Shown piece by piece: positions 11,659 to 23,900 of a stretch of 64,000 nt of DNA. The notes beneath the pieces are model-generated. The model made no database searches. It had not been told where the DNA came from and saw only the letters and a list, made by a program, of their open reading frames with translations. The translations under genes and the position numbers were made by a program. Position 1 is the stretch's first letter; every line of letters begins with the position of its first letter. Origin of the DNA: Harmothoe impar (Eukaryota > Annelida > Polychaeta > Phyllodocida > Polynoidae); contig OX381707.1 in assembly GCA_947462335.1 (NCBI GenBank), positions 19,284,404 to 19,348,403 of the forward strand, given 5' to 3'.

Positions 11659-11907
11659 TTAACCCTTTAAGCACCAATGTTAAATTAATGAACTATGTAT
11701 ATCGTTGGGACGGTGCATGAATGCAGCTTTGGCGAGCCACCCCCAGTGCTGCTTTCAAGTATCATGCCGACTCCAGCGGACAATGAAACCCGTAGGATCA
11801 GCATGATGCTTTAATGCGACACTGGTGAGTTACTGGCTGTATATGCATGCATCATGACCGCAAACGGTATACCACAGTAAATCACTATGCGGCCCATAAA
11901 GGGTTAA
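11659..11907. mobile_element. Family T MITE copy
   Basis: TTAACCCTTTAAGCACC to CCCATAAAGGGTTAA with intact TTAA on both sides. The interior retains two 'atcatgc/gcatcatg' blocks. Confidence 0.6.
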
Positions 11908-11931
11908 ATAGCGGGTATCACCTGGGAGCCG

Positions 11932-11944
11932 CGGCTATAAATAG
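11932..11944 (+). promoter_or_regulatory. TATA-box motif CGGCTATAAATAG
   Basis: Identical over 13 bases to the motif at 8806-8818. No downstream coding exon is visible before the inverted-repeat element at 12010, so function is unknown. Confidence 0.25.
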
Positions 11945-12009
11945 CTCAGGTCAGGCTGGTAAACACAGGTCTGTGGTTGACCACCGCCGGCGGGATCCTC
12001 CTCCAGGGT

Positions 12010-12255
12010 CACAGTGCGTACTCCATGACCGTAATTCCGAATTACGGTCATACAAGATGGTGGCTGCAAGTGAGTTCAGTCTATTTCTTCTCCAGTCTAC
12101 TGTATGAAATGTATTACATATTGAGGGCTGCTTTTTGGCCAGGCTGTAGTTTATATGACAATGCTACTGACCCAACACTCAGATCTTGTTCATATGTACT
12201 AGTTTATGCATAAATCAGCCATTTAGAGCTGGTGGGTATGACCGTAATTCAGTTT
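12010..12255. repeat. Left terminal inverted repeat
   Basis: Includes the heptamer, the hairpin at 12024-12050 and shared sequence up to the first internal TATGACCGTAATTC site (about 12238). It pairs with 13490-13734. Confidence 0.7.
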
Positions 12256-13489
12256 GCATCAAAACATGGTATGACCGTAATTCACCTCAGGTATGACCGT
12301 AATTCTGTCACTTCATGGTCAGTTGAAGTCATATTTCTGGCTTTAAAATACCTTGTTCAGTGTTCCCATATATGAGACATGTGCCCAGGAGTAATAGGAC
12401 ATCTCCTCTCCCTATAAGTTTCAACGAAACATCCTTAGAGAACAAAAAGCCAACCATGTGGTCAGGTATGACCGTAATTCACACAGTATGACCGTAATTC
12501 ACACTTACAAATAGAGTATGACTGTAATTCAGTACCAAATACTTAGTGTTCACTAGAGATGTCATTGACACCCAATTTATGTCAATGACGATTATTGACA
12601 TAATAGTTGTCAATATATCAATGTATTGCAATATAATATTTAAACTATTAAGTGTATCTGGAACACTGTTTATTGCCCTAATTAGCTGAGAAAAATAACA
12701 AAAACAAAAGTTAATGGTAGTTGAACACCAGTCAACACCATTATCTTCAGTGAAAGTGTTCACATGATAATCATCAATATGAAACACAAAACTCCCAGCC
12801 TTAAATAAGACCTAGGCCTACTGCAAGTCGATAGGATAAGTATCCCTACTGTAAGCTCAACATATAGACTTAGGACACTATGTCTATCAACCCCCCGCCC
12901 CGGTCCCTTATTAAACATAGTGGATAACAAACTTTCTTAGAGGCACTGGATGCAAGCACATTCAGGTAACATGATACAAGTGCATACCTTGTTTTCTCCA
13001 CTGGCAGAGAACAATTTCTCATGAAAAAAATATTGACATAATTACATTGACAAATCAAAATTGTTAATATGATATATCGCAATATTGGCATATTAGCGAT
13101 ATACAGTGGAGGCGGAACAGGGGGGGCCAGGGGGCCAAGGCCCCCCCAACTTTAAAGATGGGGGGTCCAAAGTATGTTTCAACGATGTATTGCCTGACTA
13201 TAGTTGTCAGGCAAACTTTCTTTAAATGTCTTCCAATACTCCTGTGGGCCACCCGGGCCCGTAGGAATGCTATTTTGCAGAAAACTACGGGCCCGGACCA
13301 ATAACTACGGGCCATTGGCTCCCGGGCCAGCGTTAGTGTCTACCCCTGTAACCCCATCATAATTCCTTTGTAGTAGGAGAGCATTCCACTGAATTACGGT
13401 CATACCTGCACATTGAATTACGGTCATACTTTTTGGTAGAATTACGGTCATACCTGACATTCTCATGACAGAATTACGGTCATACCATT

Positions 13490-13734
13490 GCCTGAATTAC
13501 GGTCATACCATCCAGCTCTGAATGGCTGATTTATGCATAAACCAGTACATATGAACAAGATCCGAGTGTTGGGTCAGTAGCATTGTCATATATACTACAG
13601 CCTGGCCAAAAAGCAGCCTTCAATATGTTATACATTTCATACTATGGACTGGAGAAGAAATAGACTGAACTCAACTGCAGCCGCCATCTTGTATGACCGT
13701 AATTCGGAATTACGGTCATGGAGTACGCACTGTG
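13490..13734. repeat. Right terminal inverted repeat
   Basis: Reverse complement of the left arm with scattered substitutions. Its hairpin is at 13694-13720. Confidence 0.7.
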
Positions 13735-13739
13735 AGGGT

Positions 13740-14988
13740 GGAGTGGGACAGGCAGGTGTGGGACAGCCAGGTGTGAGGTAATACTGGTGCCAGGTGAGCA
13801 GGGGGGGGGGGGGCGGGGACATGTCCCCCCTACACATGCCCCCCCTACTTTTGACCAACCCCCAAAAAAGGTCAAACCAAAAAGGTCAAGTAGAAAGGGG
13901 TCAAAAAGGGTCAACCCCCCCCCCCCCCCTCCCTCAGTCCCCCTACTATGAAACTGCTTGCCCCGCCCCTGAGGGGGTCAGTATAAGGAAGCTCCCCGAG
14001 CCACAAAGCAGCAAGTGTGTGTGTGTGGGGGGGGGGAGGAGATTTTCGCTCGAGCGCACACAAACATGTTAAGGCCACCGTTGAGAGAGGTCGACATTTT
14101 CTCAACCCCTTTAACTTTACACAGTAACGCGCAGCTTTCTTTCGTATTTTTTGTCAGCATGAAAACAAAGGGGTGAACACCCCTCCTCCCCTTGTTGTTC
14201 AATAATGACCACGCCCTGGCTCATCAGCTGTGTGGGATGTGACACAAGATGGGGTGCACACAGTACCAGCGTCCTGCACCATTGTTGCAGCACTACACTC
14301 TGCGGTCTGTGCCGGCCCAGGTCACCCATTACAGCCGACTTGGATCCTATTGTTAGCGCTATCTCGTCCCCCCGGGCCCCACCCCTGCCCCGTCCCCCTG
14401 GTCCTATACCGTTAAATGCTCCCCATCCTCCAGCCTATGGCCCAATACAACGACGACGGCGCCTAATTTACCACATTTGTCACAGCCGAGGCTGTAATTA
14501 GAACTTCAAAGCCTAGCTGCCTTTATAAATCATAGTCGCGACACTAAAATAAGTTGATAATTAGTCCGATGAAGCCGGCGCGGTTGCCATATCGGTCCGC
14601 AGGTGCCCGATCGGGGAGGGGTGTTTTTTTAGGAGGGGCGATGGCGGCGGTGGCTTGGCCGAACTGGCCACAAGTGTGCGTTGATTGAATTCATTAGCGG
14701 CTGGCGGCAGCGGCCGGTGCTGAGTCGGGGGCAGGGCCCCATCATGATCACATGACACCAAGGACGCAGCCACCAGGCGGCGCCACCAGCATCACAAACA
14801 ACCACCAGACGACATTTGGCCACTTTTCCCGCCAAAACACTAAAACAAGCCACAAAAAAATGGCGCCTCGTCACCAACCTGACCAGAACCGCGCCTGGTG
14901 TCTGGCGCAGACGACATTCTAAACCAGCCGACAACATGGCCGCCATTGGTGGGGACACCTCCAGTCTGGCGTCATGACCATTGTATTA
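13740..14988. other. No firm gene; G/C runs and GC-rich patch
   Basis: 13799-13971 starts CAGGGG and ends CCCCTG around G and C runs, possibly a small hAT-like element without a clear target duplication. 14335-14501 follows an acceptor-like cccattacag and gives a proline-rich frame, too weak to call. At 14933 AACATGGCCGCCATTGG combines a YY1-like motif with an inverted CCAAT, so a CpG-rich promoter is possible. Confidence 0.3.
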
Positions 14989-15128
14989 CCGTACCGTCGC
15001 GATTAAGACAGGCGCTTATTCAATGTCATGATTTTAGTGCTCAAGAAATATTTGGGTACCCCTATACCCCGGCGCGTATTCAATACCGGCGCTCTTTCAA
15101 GACCAGACGCTTTATCGCGACAGTACGG
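14989..15128. mobile_element. TA-flanked MITE
   Basis: CCGTACCGTCGCGAT and its near-perfect inverse ATCGCGACAGTACGG bound 140 bp, flanked by TA at 14987-14988 and 15129-15130. Confidence 0.6.
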
Positions 15129-15130
15129 TA

Positions 15131-16330
15131 CATTGGACTAAGGGTATGGATCATGGAAATAGCAGTTGTCTATGGCCTTTCTGGTTGGTTAGGTAGTCAT
15201 TTCTGATTGGTTGCTATGGTACTAGGAACTTTAAATCAACAAGAACCAGCTATATTTCTGGTTCCACGAGTTTCTAGGTTGAAATGACGTCATTGCCTAT
15301 ACATTTAGCAAGCGCTAGTGTAGCATGTGTTGATCTACCGGGGGTATAGACTGTCTATGACACCTCCTAAATACAAAATTTTAAACCATGTAAAATATCC
15401 CCAGAGAGTGTGGAGAGGGCAAAACCTCCTTCAAAAATCATCTTACCGGTACATTAGCAGACATGCCACTACCGGTAATCAACAAAAAGCAGATTATGTT
15501 ATAATTTGTCCTGCTAATATTGTAGGAAATATGCAACATTCTATTGCAGAAATTCCAGCAAAATCAAAAATAGTATTAAAGTGGCATCTCTGAAATTTAG
15601 CCACCGGTGGATGAAGACTTCCGGACGTACCCAGAGAACATATCTCGGTCGCTCTCTGCCCAGAATGGCCGGTGTCTCTGGCTATTAGCCGGCGAGTCAG
15701 AACAAAAGCCTGTCGTCCAAATAGCACCTGTCTTGGTGAGCCTCGACTGGGTTTGCATTTGGAAACTAAGTGTGCTCGCCAGTTGATGATGACAATTACC
15801 ACTGCCAAGACCCCGCTCCCGGAGCTTAATAGTCCGCTCCGTCCGCCCTGACATTTTTTGTTCAAACGAAGACAGTTTTTTAATGACTCAAAAAATGCCC
15901 GGGTTCTGTATATCCTCCTGGCTCTTTTAAATCAAGAGAAAAACATTTCTTTCTACAGCTGTCCCAGTGACATTAAATCTAGGCCGGGTAGGCGGCGGTG
16001 TCGGCTCCAGATCTTACCCCCCCCCCTTCCTCCTCCCAACCTACTCCTCTACCTCCCCAAATACCACCCCTAAACCCACCTATCGCACGTATCGAATTCC
16101 TTTCTTTCTCTTTTTCTCTCCTCTCGTTCATTTATTTTTAAATACCGAATTCCCAGTCACACATATCGGTTCCATTTCGTGAATATATGTATTCCCGGTC
16201 GATGAAAATGAAATTTAATATAATTTAAGATCTCTGGATGAGGTGGGCGTGGGAATTCCTACTAAAGTATGAGGGCTGACATATCATAATAATGCCTATC
16301 CCCTGAAGTAGTCTATTTCATCCTGAGACA
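15131..16330. other. No gene seen
   Basis: Moderately AT-rich. A GC-richer patch at 15600-15860 has a longer minus-strand frame without splice or homology support. Confidence 0.35.
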
Positions 16331-16612
16331 TTAGCCATTTTAATGCTGCACAGTGATTCAATGTGTTACGTCCTTTTGTCGGCATAATGCATGAATTCAG
16401 CGCTGACAAGTCTACTCATCCAGTTCTGCATTCATGCATCATACTGGCCCTTTGGGGTATATTTGATTGATGATTGATATATCAATCCCATAACATAGGC
16501 TCAGCATGGCCCTTGATTGTAGCACTGAGTAACTAGACTGAGACTGCATTCATACATCATTATAGTGAAGGGCACGGGGTATTAACGCACTATGCGGCCA
16601 TTAAATGGTTAG
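16331..16612. mobile_element. Degenerate family T copy
   Basis: TTAGCCATTTTAATGCTGCAC to CGGCCATTAAATGGTTAG, with 'gcatgaattcagcgctgacaag' and 'gcatcatactggccc' interior matches. Confidence 0.5.
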
Positions 16613-16755
16613 CTGTGCTTCAGCGAGCATGAACGCTGGTTGACGGAGGAGGGATTGCCGCTACTTTGAGTCATGGCCTGGTGGCCGCCAGCATGTGTCC
16701 TTGGGTCACGTATTGAGGTCACGTTTTTAGTAACCTTGGCCTTGTCTCACACAGG

Positions 16756-16890
16756 TTAACCATTTAAGGACCGCATAGTGCCTTAATGCAGTATGCTCTT
16801 TATGGTCATGATGCATGAATGCAGCCCTGGCGAATACTGCTGTATTCAAGCATCATGCCGACTCAATGAGGTTGATACACTCCCTTGGCA
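16756..16890. mobile_element. Truncated family T copy
   Basis: Left end TTAACCATTTAAGGACCGC and half of the interior. It breaks off after 'gaggttgatacactccc'. Confidence 0.5.
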
Positions 16891-17052
16891 TATTCAACAT
16901 ATGACTCATTAAATCCTACCACTAATATATAGCATACATGTATATGTGTAGGCATATACAGGAAGTGGGGAACTGAAAATGTAAACTGTTACAGTGCCAA
17001 CTCTTGAACTGTAGACTTGCCCCCAGTATTCTACATGATAAATACCGCATAC

Positions 17053-17226
17053 TTAGCCATTTTAAAGGTGCTTTTATGTATTCAATTATGGCCATTCATT
17101 GATCATGCTACATGAATGCGTCCCTGGCTAGAAGCCTACTGCTGCAACATGGCGACCAATGAGTGGTGTATGATGCATCACAAGTGTACGGTACATTAAA
17201 ACACAAGGCTGTTTATAAAGGGTTGG
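17053..17226. mobile_element. Degenerate family T copy
   Basis: TTAGCCATTTTAAAGGTGC to TTATAAAGGGTTGG, with a short interior. Confidence 0.45.
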
Positions 17227-17277
17227 CGTGTGTGGACCGTGTGGTCAGTTAGAGTGGTGCCTGTAGTGGTGCCCTCT

Positions 17278-17345
17278 GGTGGTGCTGGAGGGGGTGGTGG
17301 TGCTGGTGGTGGTGCTGGTGGTGGTGGTGGTGGTGGTGGTGGTGA
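17278..17345. repeat. (GGT)n microsatellite
   Basis: GGT-dominated run with GCT interruptions, directly before the assembly gap. Probably the reason for the gap. Confidence 0.85.
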
Positions 17346-17348
17346 CCA

Positions 17349-17548
17349 NNNNNNNNNNNNNNNNNNNNNNNNNNNNNNNNNNNNNNNNNNNNNNNNNNNN
17401 NNNNNNNNNNNNNNNNNNNNNNNNNNNNNNNNNNNNNNNNNNNNNNNNNNNNNNNNNNNNNNNNNNNNNNNNNNNNNNNNNNNNNNNNNNNNNNNNNNNN
17501 NNNNNNNNNNNNNNNNNNNNNNNNNNNNNNNNNNNNNNNNNNNNNNNN
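17349..17548. other. Assembly gap, 200 N
   Basis: Exactly 200 unknown bases, probably a placeholder rather than a measured size. Frames crossing it are meaningless. Confidence 0.98.
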
Positions 17549-19613
17549 CTTTCCTTGCATTATTTGGCATTTAAAAAACTGGGGAATGTATGTGGACCAA
17601 AAACGTTCCTTTCATTTGAACAGCATTCTGGTTCAATGTTGCATAGAGGGGTGGGGGGGGGGGGGCTAGGTACCAAAGCGCTGCATATTATGATAAGAAT
17701 AATCTGGAAATGGACTGGTCAGTGCCCTGGTCTCAGCACCTCTTTGGTAGTACCATAGTTGATCACCAGATGCAGCCACTGATATGTGAGGGCAACCACA
17801 ACCAGTAAGGCGTAGGGTAGATTCACCATGAGTCAGGCGCATAAAGTCACGAATAGAAAAGTAAGCCTTGACAAAAGGCATGTCAAGTGTAGTCTTAAAA
17901 CACATATATCTTGCATAGTCTCAGGCATATCTCACATCCAAGTCCTCGGTACCAAGACATGACCTGTTCACCTAGCTGTCTTCACTGCTGCAAATTACTC
18001 ATTTGAATGTTCTCTACATCGTCTTTTTATTTTGATCACACTGTAGTACAATCGCAAAATCAATAGCAAATGGACAAAAAAGATATTCCTAAGCTAATCA
18101 TGTCAAAATGAGCTTAAAGTAGTGGATATTTTCGACCTAAATTGGCCATTTTCAGGCACACTTTCAAGCTTTTAAAGCATTATGTATATCCCGAGCGGAG
18201 TCTTCAGAGGGGTCTATCCTTTCTAAAGCCACATTAAGTTGGGAGTTGGGTGATTATCTGCTGATATATGGGGCAAAATGTGAGCATGAGGGAAACTCTT
18301 TTAAACCCCTCTGAAGTGCTCTCAGGCGCTACTAGCGACAATGGAGGCGGAGGACGCGTCGATCCTGATGGCAAGTTGAAAACCTGTTTGGAAGACAGAT
18401 GCCAAAAATTAATGTCCTGAAGTTAAGCATAACAGGATGGCCAAAACTGTTTTACAGTATTATGTCCAACCATGGGCATAGAGGCACAGAATATTTGGCC
18501 CCTCCACAAAACTTTAAAAAAAGAGTATAGCTTGCCAATTGCCTGTCCCACTGACTGGTACATAACATCTAAATGGTACAGATAGTGACATTCTAACTGA
18601 CTCAGAGAGCAGGCGGTCTACTGGAAAGAGGTCATTTCTGACATTTCGGTGCACTTTTTAGAGGTTTACATCTCAGGAACTAGAAGGGCTGCTCAGAGGA
18701 AGCGGAATTTTGTTCTTATACTTTCTATAGACTGTCTACATGAGAACCATAAAGCAGGCACCTGTAATGGCTATTTGAGTGATGAAAGGTACAAAGAATT
18801 CAACATTTCAGATGAATTTGATTATGGTTTCCATGGCAACGGGTCTCGCAATTTTCAAAATATGCAAATGATAATTGTAACATCTGACATCCCTTTATCT
18901 TAGCCTTCCAGTGGTGTCTAGATCACCATTGTAGGTACAGTGGTGAAATAATCAGTGATTCCTAAAAACCAATAGGGGTACACTATGTTTTCTAGGTCAT
19001 GTCTTGGTGGCATGGACTGACACTAGTGACAGCACCTATTTTTCTACTTTGAAATTCGAAATGAAAACCAAAATCAATAATGAAAAATTGAAATCAAATT
19101 CTCTTAAAAAAAAGACTTTTCATTTATGCCTATCATATTGCATATGATGGATAAATGTAAGTAGAGGCTGTTAGTGTAGCAGATTCACACCAGGGGGTGC
19201 ACTTGTCCTCACCTGGGGTGCGGCACCGGTTGGTTCAGCTTCAGGTAGCCATATTGCTATTCTAGTAGGCATGGCAGGATACCTGACTGCAGCGCCACCA
19301 TTGGCAGCCTTTTATGGCCCCAAAAGACACTAGACTTTGGCTGTGACCTAACTCAATCAATTCATTGAAATTCATCATGGGTCAAAAAAGAAAAGTTTCT
19401 TCAAAGATATTGAAGTTTTGAATGTTGTAAATAAATTTCCTACCTAGACTAGGCTGGACTCAAAAACGAGTAATCAGATTTTAAAGTTTATAATCAGTCA
19501 CCAAAAATGCCAAGCTGTGCATACCACTTGCAAACATCAATGCATCCCATCAACTATTATTTTGGTAAAATGCAGCAGTGAAATTATTTTTATTGGCCTA
19601 TGGCCTAACATAT
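17549..19613. other. No gene seen
   Basis: AT-rich unique sequence with a G run near 17650. The open frame at 18649-18903 has no start context or recognisable domain and is not called. Confidence 0.4.
18827..18840. promoter_or_regulatory. Single RFX X-box-like site
   Basis: GTTTCCATGGCAAC fits the RFX consensus. It is isolated, so chance occurrence is possible. Confidence 0.3.
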
Positions 19614-19934
19614 TGTTAAGACTACGGGGTGGGGGGATTTCCACCGGCTCCACCGGGTGGTGGGCCACTGGTACCTTGGTCGGCCACGTGGAGGCGCGGC
19701 AGTGGGGTGTGACGTCACACCCCACCGGCGCGTCTATAAATTAGGGTCCGGAATTGAATTGTCGCATTAAGCCTTGGCAAAAGCATTCATGATTAAGAGA
19801 TAAAGCATCAAGCACGAACCACATTGATTCCCAGATGAGAGGCCTGGGTGTGCGCCTATGAATAAACAGCGTTAAACTTGCAACTACAGAGTCGTCTGCT
19901 TCTTCCACATCCGGGGCATAGTCTTTTTATCACA
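19614..19934 (+). mobile_element. Solo LTR of an unidentified LTR retrotransposon
   Basis: TGTTAAG...ATCACA, 321 bp, begins TG and ends CA with the 4-bp duplication ATAT on both sides (19610-19613, 19935-19938). Inside are, in promoter order, a 24-bp perfect palindrome (19702-19725) centred on the cAMP-response element TGACGTCA, a TATAAA at 19735, and an AATAAA polyadenylation signal near 19860. No internal retroelement sequence adjoins, so this is a solo LTR left by recombination. Confidence 0.7.
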
Positions 19935-20959
19935 ATATGACAGACAAAATACCAAACAAAAAACATGTCAGAGGATGTGTGCCACTCATTGGATTTGCAA
20001 GTCTCCAACCAGGCAGCAGTCCCCAAGCTGTAGCAAACTAGTGCCTGTCTATGCTTGGTGAGTGTACTGGCTGTTCCTTTCAGTGGTCAGTCCCCTTTCT
20101 ACTTCCCCTTTGGCCTCCTACATAAGGTATATTGTACACCAGATGGCAGGATGCCTGTGCTATAGGTTTGCATTGGACCTAATGTTAACCAATGCAGCAT
20201 TTTATCACTAGGGGCCCCCCGTGGTGCAGTGAGAACCCCATCAATGAAAGATAATGAATTCATTCAGGTGGGGCCATTTTAACACAAGCAGACCCCTTTT
20301 GACATATCTTTACCATAGCAGCACCTAAGGAAAATACATTAATTTTGGAATTTTGATACTGGATCATCCTTAATGAGTACCAAAGCAACACATTGGTGCA
20401 TTTTTCAAGTTTTTTCTTTAACAACTATTTTTACACTGCCATGCTTAATTCTACCTGTGACTGGACACAAGAATATTTTTATTGTTATTCCACCTTTACT
20501 TTTTGACCCTCTTTGGGCCATTGTTTTACAACCAAGGATATGAGAATATAAATGAAGGTACTGACTACTCCAGATTTACTTTTGAAACGGACACATAAAT
20601 TGTAATGCCTATATGGTGTAAAATATAGTAAATGGTATGTGCAAAAGAAAATGAACTTCTCAAATAAATTAATTTATTGACATTTAGACCTTTTCTTAGA
20701 TATCTAAATGTATAAAAATACCATCTTGCCAAAAATGTTGCCAGAATGTTTTTTTACTGGCTATGTTAACCGGGGGTTAACATGAGTATATTGGGGTCAG
20801 TAACTAGAGCACCCTTAGTGGCCGCTGCTGATACCAGGGTGCAGCTCTGTTCCACCTGGAGTAGTGTGCCTATACACCTGCAGGGGGTCACTGTGTCGTC
20901 GCATCTAGACGCGCGCCAACCGCCACAGTTAGATATTTGAAACTCAGCAGAAAGGACGC
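19935..20959. other. No gene seen
   Basis: AT-rich. A short palindrome GTTAACCGGGGGTTAAC lies at about 20765. Confidence 0.4.
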
Positions 20960-23900
20960 TTTTTTTTAGAACAAATTTGAACTTTATTTCTCACATAAGA
21001 TCCTGTTGGTAAGCTGACAATATTGACGTACACAAAACTGGATTCTTGGTGCATATGTGCATAATTATAATAAAATGTATCATAATACACCAATACCGGT
21101 AGATCTCTTATAATCCTCAGAGAAAAGAGTAATTGTGAAGTTTGACAGAAATTAATAACATTTTGAGAAATAAAGTTATGGGAAGGGCGTTATCAACAGA
21201 TAATATTATGCCCCTACCATGTACACACGAGCTTTGTTTATATTTTCTGAGACTGTATTATAGATGAACAACATGGACGTATAGAGACTAGGTTGATATC
21301 TTGAGTCTACCCCATTTAATACTTATTAATGACTATATCTACCCCCCGTTAATACATCCCATATAACTTTTATACTTTAGGTATGGAATTAATCATGATT
21401 TCTTTTGCCTTTGATTTAAACTCATTTAGGGTTTGGAGAGACCTGATATCAGCAGTCTGTTTATTCCATTCCCTAGCGCAAATGACCTCAGGGCACTTTT
21501 CATAGGCTGCAGAATGGATTGTATGATACCTTAACAATGGAGCCACATTAGCTCGGGTAGGCCTGTTTGCAGCTATCACATAGGGGTCACCTAACTGTAC
21601 ACGTTTAAAAGCTAACAATTTAATATGAAATATTCTTCGTTCGCACAATACCGGTAGTTTGGCTAGACGATGAACATCAGCAGAAGGGGTTGATATATTT
21701 AAACCCATACATGTTTTTAAACATTTATTCTGTTTCCTTTGTAATAAGGCCAGAAGGTCTGTATTTGCCGCACCATACAACACATCAGCGTAGTCAATTA
21801 GTGGAAGAACATATGAGCTGTAGACTCTTAATAAGACCTTTTTTGACATCATTTTACTTAGGTAGTACAACATTAATGATTTAAACTTTATGTCTTTAAT
21901 AAGATCTTTCAAGTGAAGGGAGAAATTGAGTTCTTGATCCACTATTATACCTAGATACTTATAGGATATGACTTGTTTTAATACAGTGTCTTTCAATTTA
22001 ACAGTAGGTTTGGGAAGACGCTTGAGAGTAGGGGCAGCAGCAAACACCATGACCTTAGTTTTTGACTCATTAACAGATAATTTATTTTTACTAGACCATT
22101 TGGCAAACAAGCTTAGGGCTCTGTTAAGCTCACGTTCAAGGACCTTGAAATCATTACCTGTTACATATAAGACCGAGTCATCGGCATACAACATTGTCTT
22201 GTGACTATCAGTAGGTAAAATACAGTTGTTTATATACAACAAAAAGAATAAAGGACCCAATATGGATCCTTGGGGGACTCCACAGGATAACTTGGCTTCT
22301 TTAGAACGCACATTATTAGCATTTGTTACTTGTTTTCTATTTTCTAAATAATTTTTTACTAAGTCCAAATTTTTCCCCTTGATTCCGTAAAACTCCAATT
22401 TTCGTAATAAAATTTGGAAATTTACGGAATCAAAAGCTTTCTTTATATCTATAAAGGCTGCCATTGTTATATTACCAATATTTCTATTTTTTAAGATTTC
22501 GTCAACAAAAGCACTTATTGTATCAACTGTGGACTTTCCCTGCTGGTAACCACCTTGCTGCGGGGACAAGATATTATGAGCCTTCAAATGTGACGATAAG
22601 TTATTGTGCATCAGTCTCTCAAGTATTTGCCCTGGGACTGGCAACACACTGATAGGCCTGAAGTTCGTTACTTGACTCATATCACCCCCCTTAGGTAGAG
22701 GGGTGACTACAGCTATCTTCCATGAATCAGGGATTTTGCTGAATGAAAAACAGAAACGTATAATTTTTATGAATTTTGTAGCAAAATGTAAAGCTGTAAT
22801 TTTGAAAATTTTAGTAGGAATATAATTTAAAGATGATGATTTAGTGATGTCCAAATCCTGAATACATTTAATTATATCAGCATCTTCAACATGGAAGTCA
22901 GGCATATCGTGTTCACATCTCATTCCTTGAAAAGACCAGTCTTCAGTATGAGAAGCAGCCAATTTTGGGCCTATCTCGGCAAAAAAATTATTTATAAATT
23001 CTGCGGTGTTATCAATCGAGATAGGGGTATTATCGTCGTCCATTAAATTTATACCAACAGACAGTTTCTTTTTTGAAGGAATAATTTGTCTGATAATTTT
23101 CCAGAATTTCTTGCTGTCCTTAACTGAGTCTTCACAATCTGTCTTGAAGTAGTTATGCCTTGCATCTTCCCTTTCTAAATTAACAGCATTTCTTAAATTT
23201 CTTGCATTATGCCAATCAATAATAGATCCTGACTTCCTAGCATGAGCCAAAGCAACATTTTTATCGTTTGAACGTTCCAAGAGGTAGTTGGACATCCAAG
23301 GATCACTCTGGTCCTTTACACAGAATTCCCTGATAGGACATGATTTATTTAATTCTGAATACATGGCTTTTTCAAAAAATTCCCAACATTGGTCTACAGC
23401 CTGTGATTGATCAAAATCTTGCCAATCCAGAGCCTCTAGATTGGCAAGAAATTGATCCACATCCAAATGTTTATATGAGTGACCCGTAAAAACCCTATAA
23501 CCTAGTTTGACGCTGTCATGTTTTCTTAACATGAAAATTGGCAAATGATCACTGAGATGTACATTCAAAGGACCATACAACATAATATTTCTACAATTTG
23601 TAAAAATTAAATTGATGCCAGTATTAAATCCAGCAGTGGTGGTCACACAATTTTTGCTCTAAATGAAAATCTGACAAGGTCTCATACAACAATGACCTCT
23701 CGTCATCATCTACCAAAGCGTCAACATTAAAGTCGCCAATTGCCACAACATCATATGAGTCTAAATCAGGAATTTGTAACAATAATGCCTTCATAGTATT
23801 ACAGAAGTTCAATAAGACACCACTTGGTGGACGATACACATTGCATATAATTGTTTTTTTTTGATTTACCCTTTTGAATAAATAGCCATTGAACCTCTAT

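Larger units (their letters stand above)
12010..13734. mobile_element. Non-autonomous DNA transposon with CACAGTG ends and 5-bp TSD (Transib/RAG-like)
   Basis: The two ends are inverted repeats beginning CACAGTGCGTACTCC, near-identical over about 245 bp. They are flanked by an exact 5-bp duplication AGGGT (12005-12009 and 13735-13739). The CAC start, the CACAGTG heptamer and a 5-bp TSD are the combination known for the Transib superfamily, whose termini resemble the RAG recombination-signal heptamer. No A-rich nonamer is visible at 12 or 23 bp. Just inside each end is a 13+1+13 hairpin built from ATGACCGTAATTC. The same 13-mer recurs about a dozen times through the element. No transposase is encoded. 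The interior (about 13100-13345) carries a GC-rich patch that may be another nested insertion. Confidence 0.7.

Noticed and set aside
13799..13971. CAGGGG...CCCCTG segment as a hAT element
   Set aside because: The ends are dominated by homopolymers and no 8-bp flank matches.
14335..14501. Proline-rich plus-strand frame after cccattacag
   Set aside because: The acceptor is fair but the composition is low complexity and there is no polyA signal or homology.
17196..17758. Frames crossing the N block
   Set aside because: Made of unknown bases and a GGT microsatellite.
18649..18903. 84-codon plus-strand frame
   Set aside because: No splice or promoter context and no recognisable motif. Length is within chance for AT-moderate DNA.
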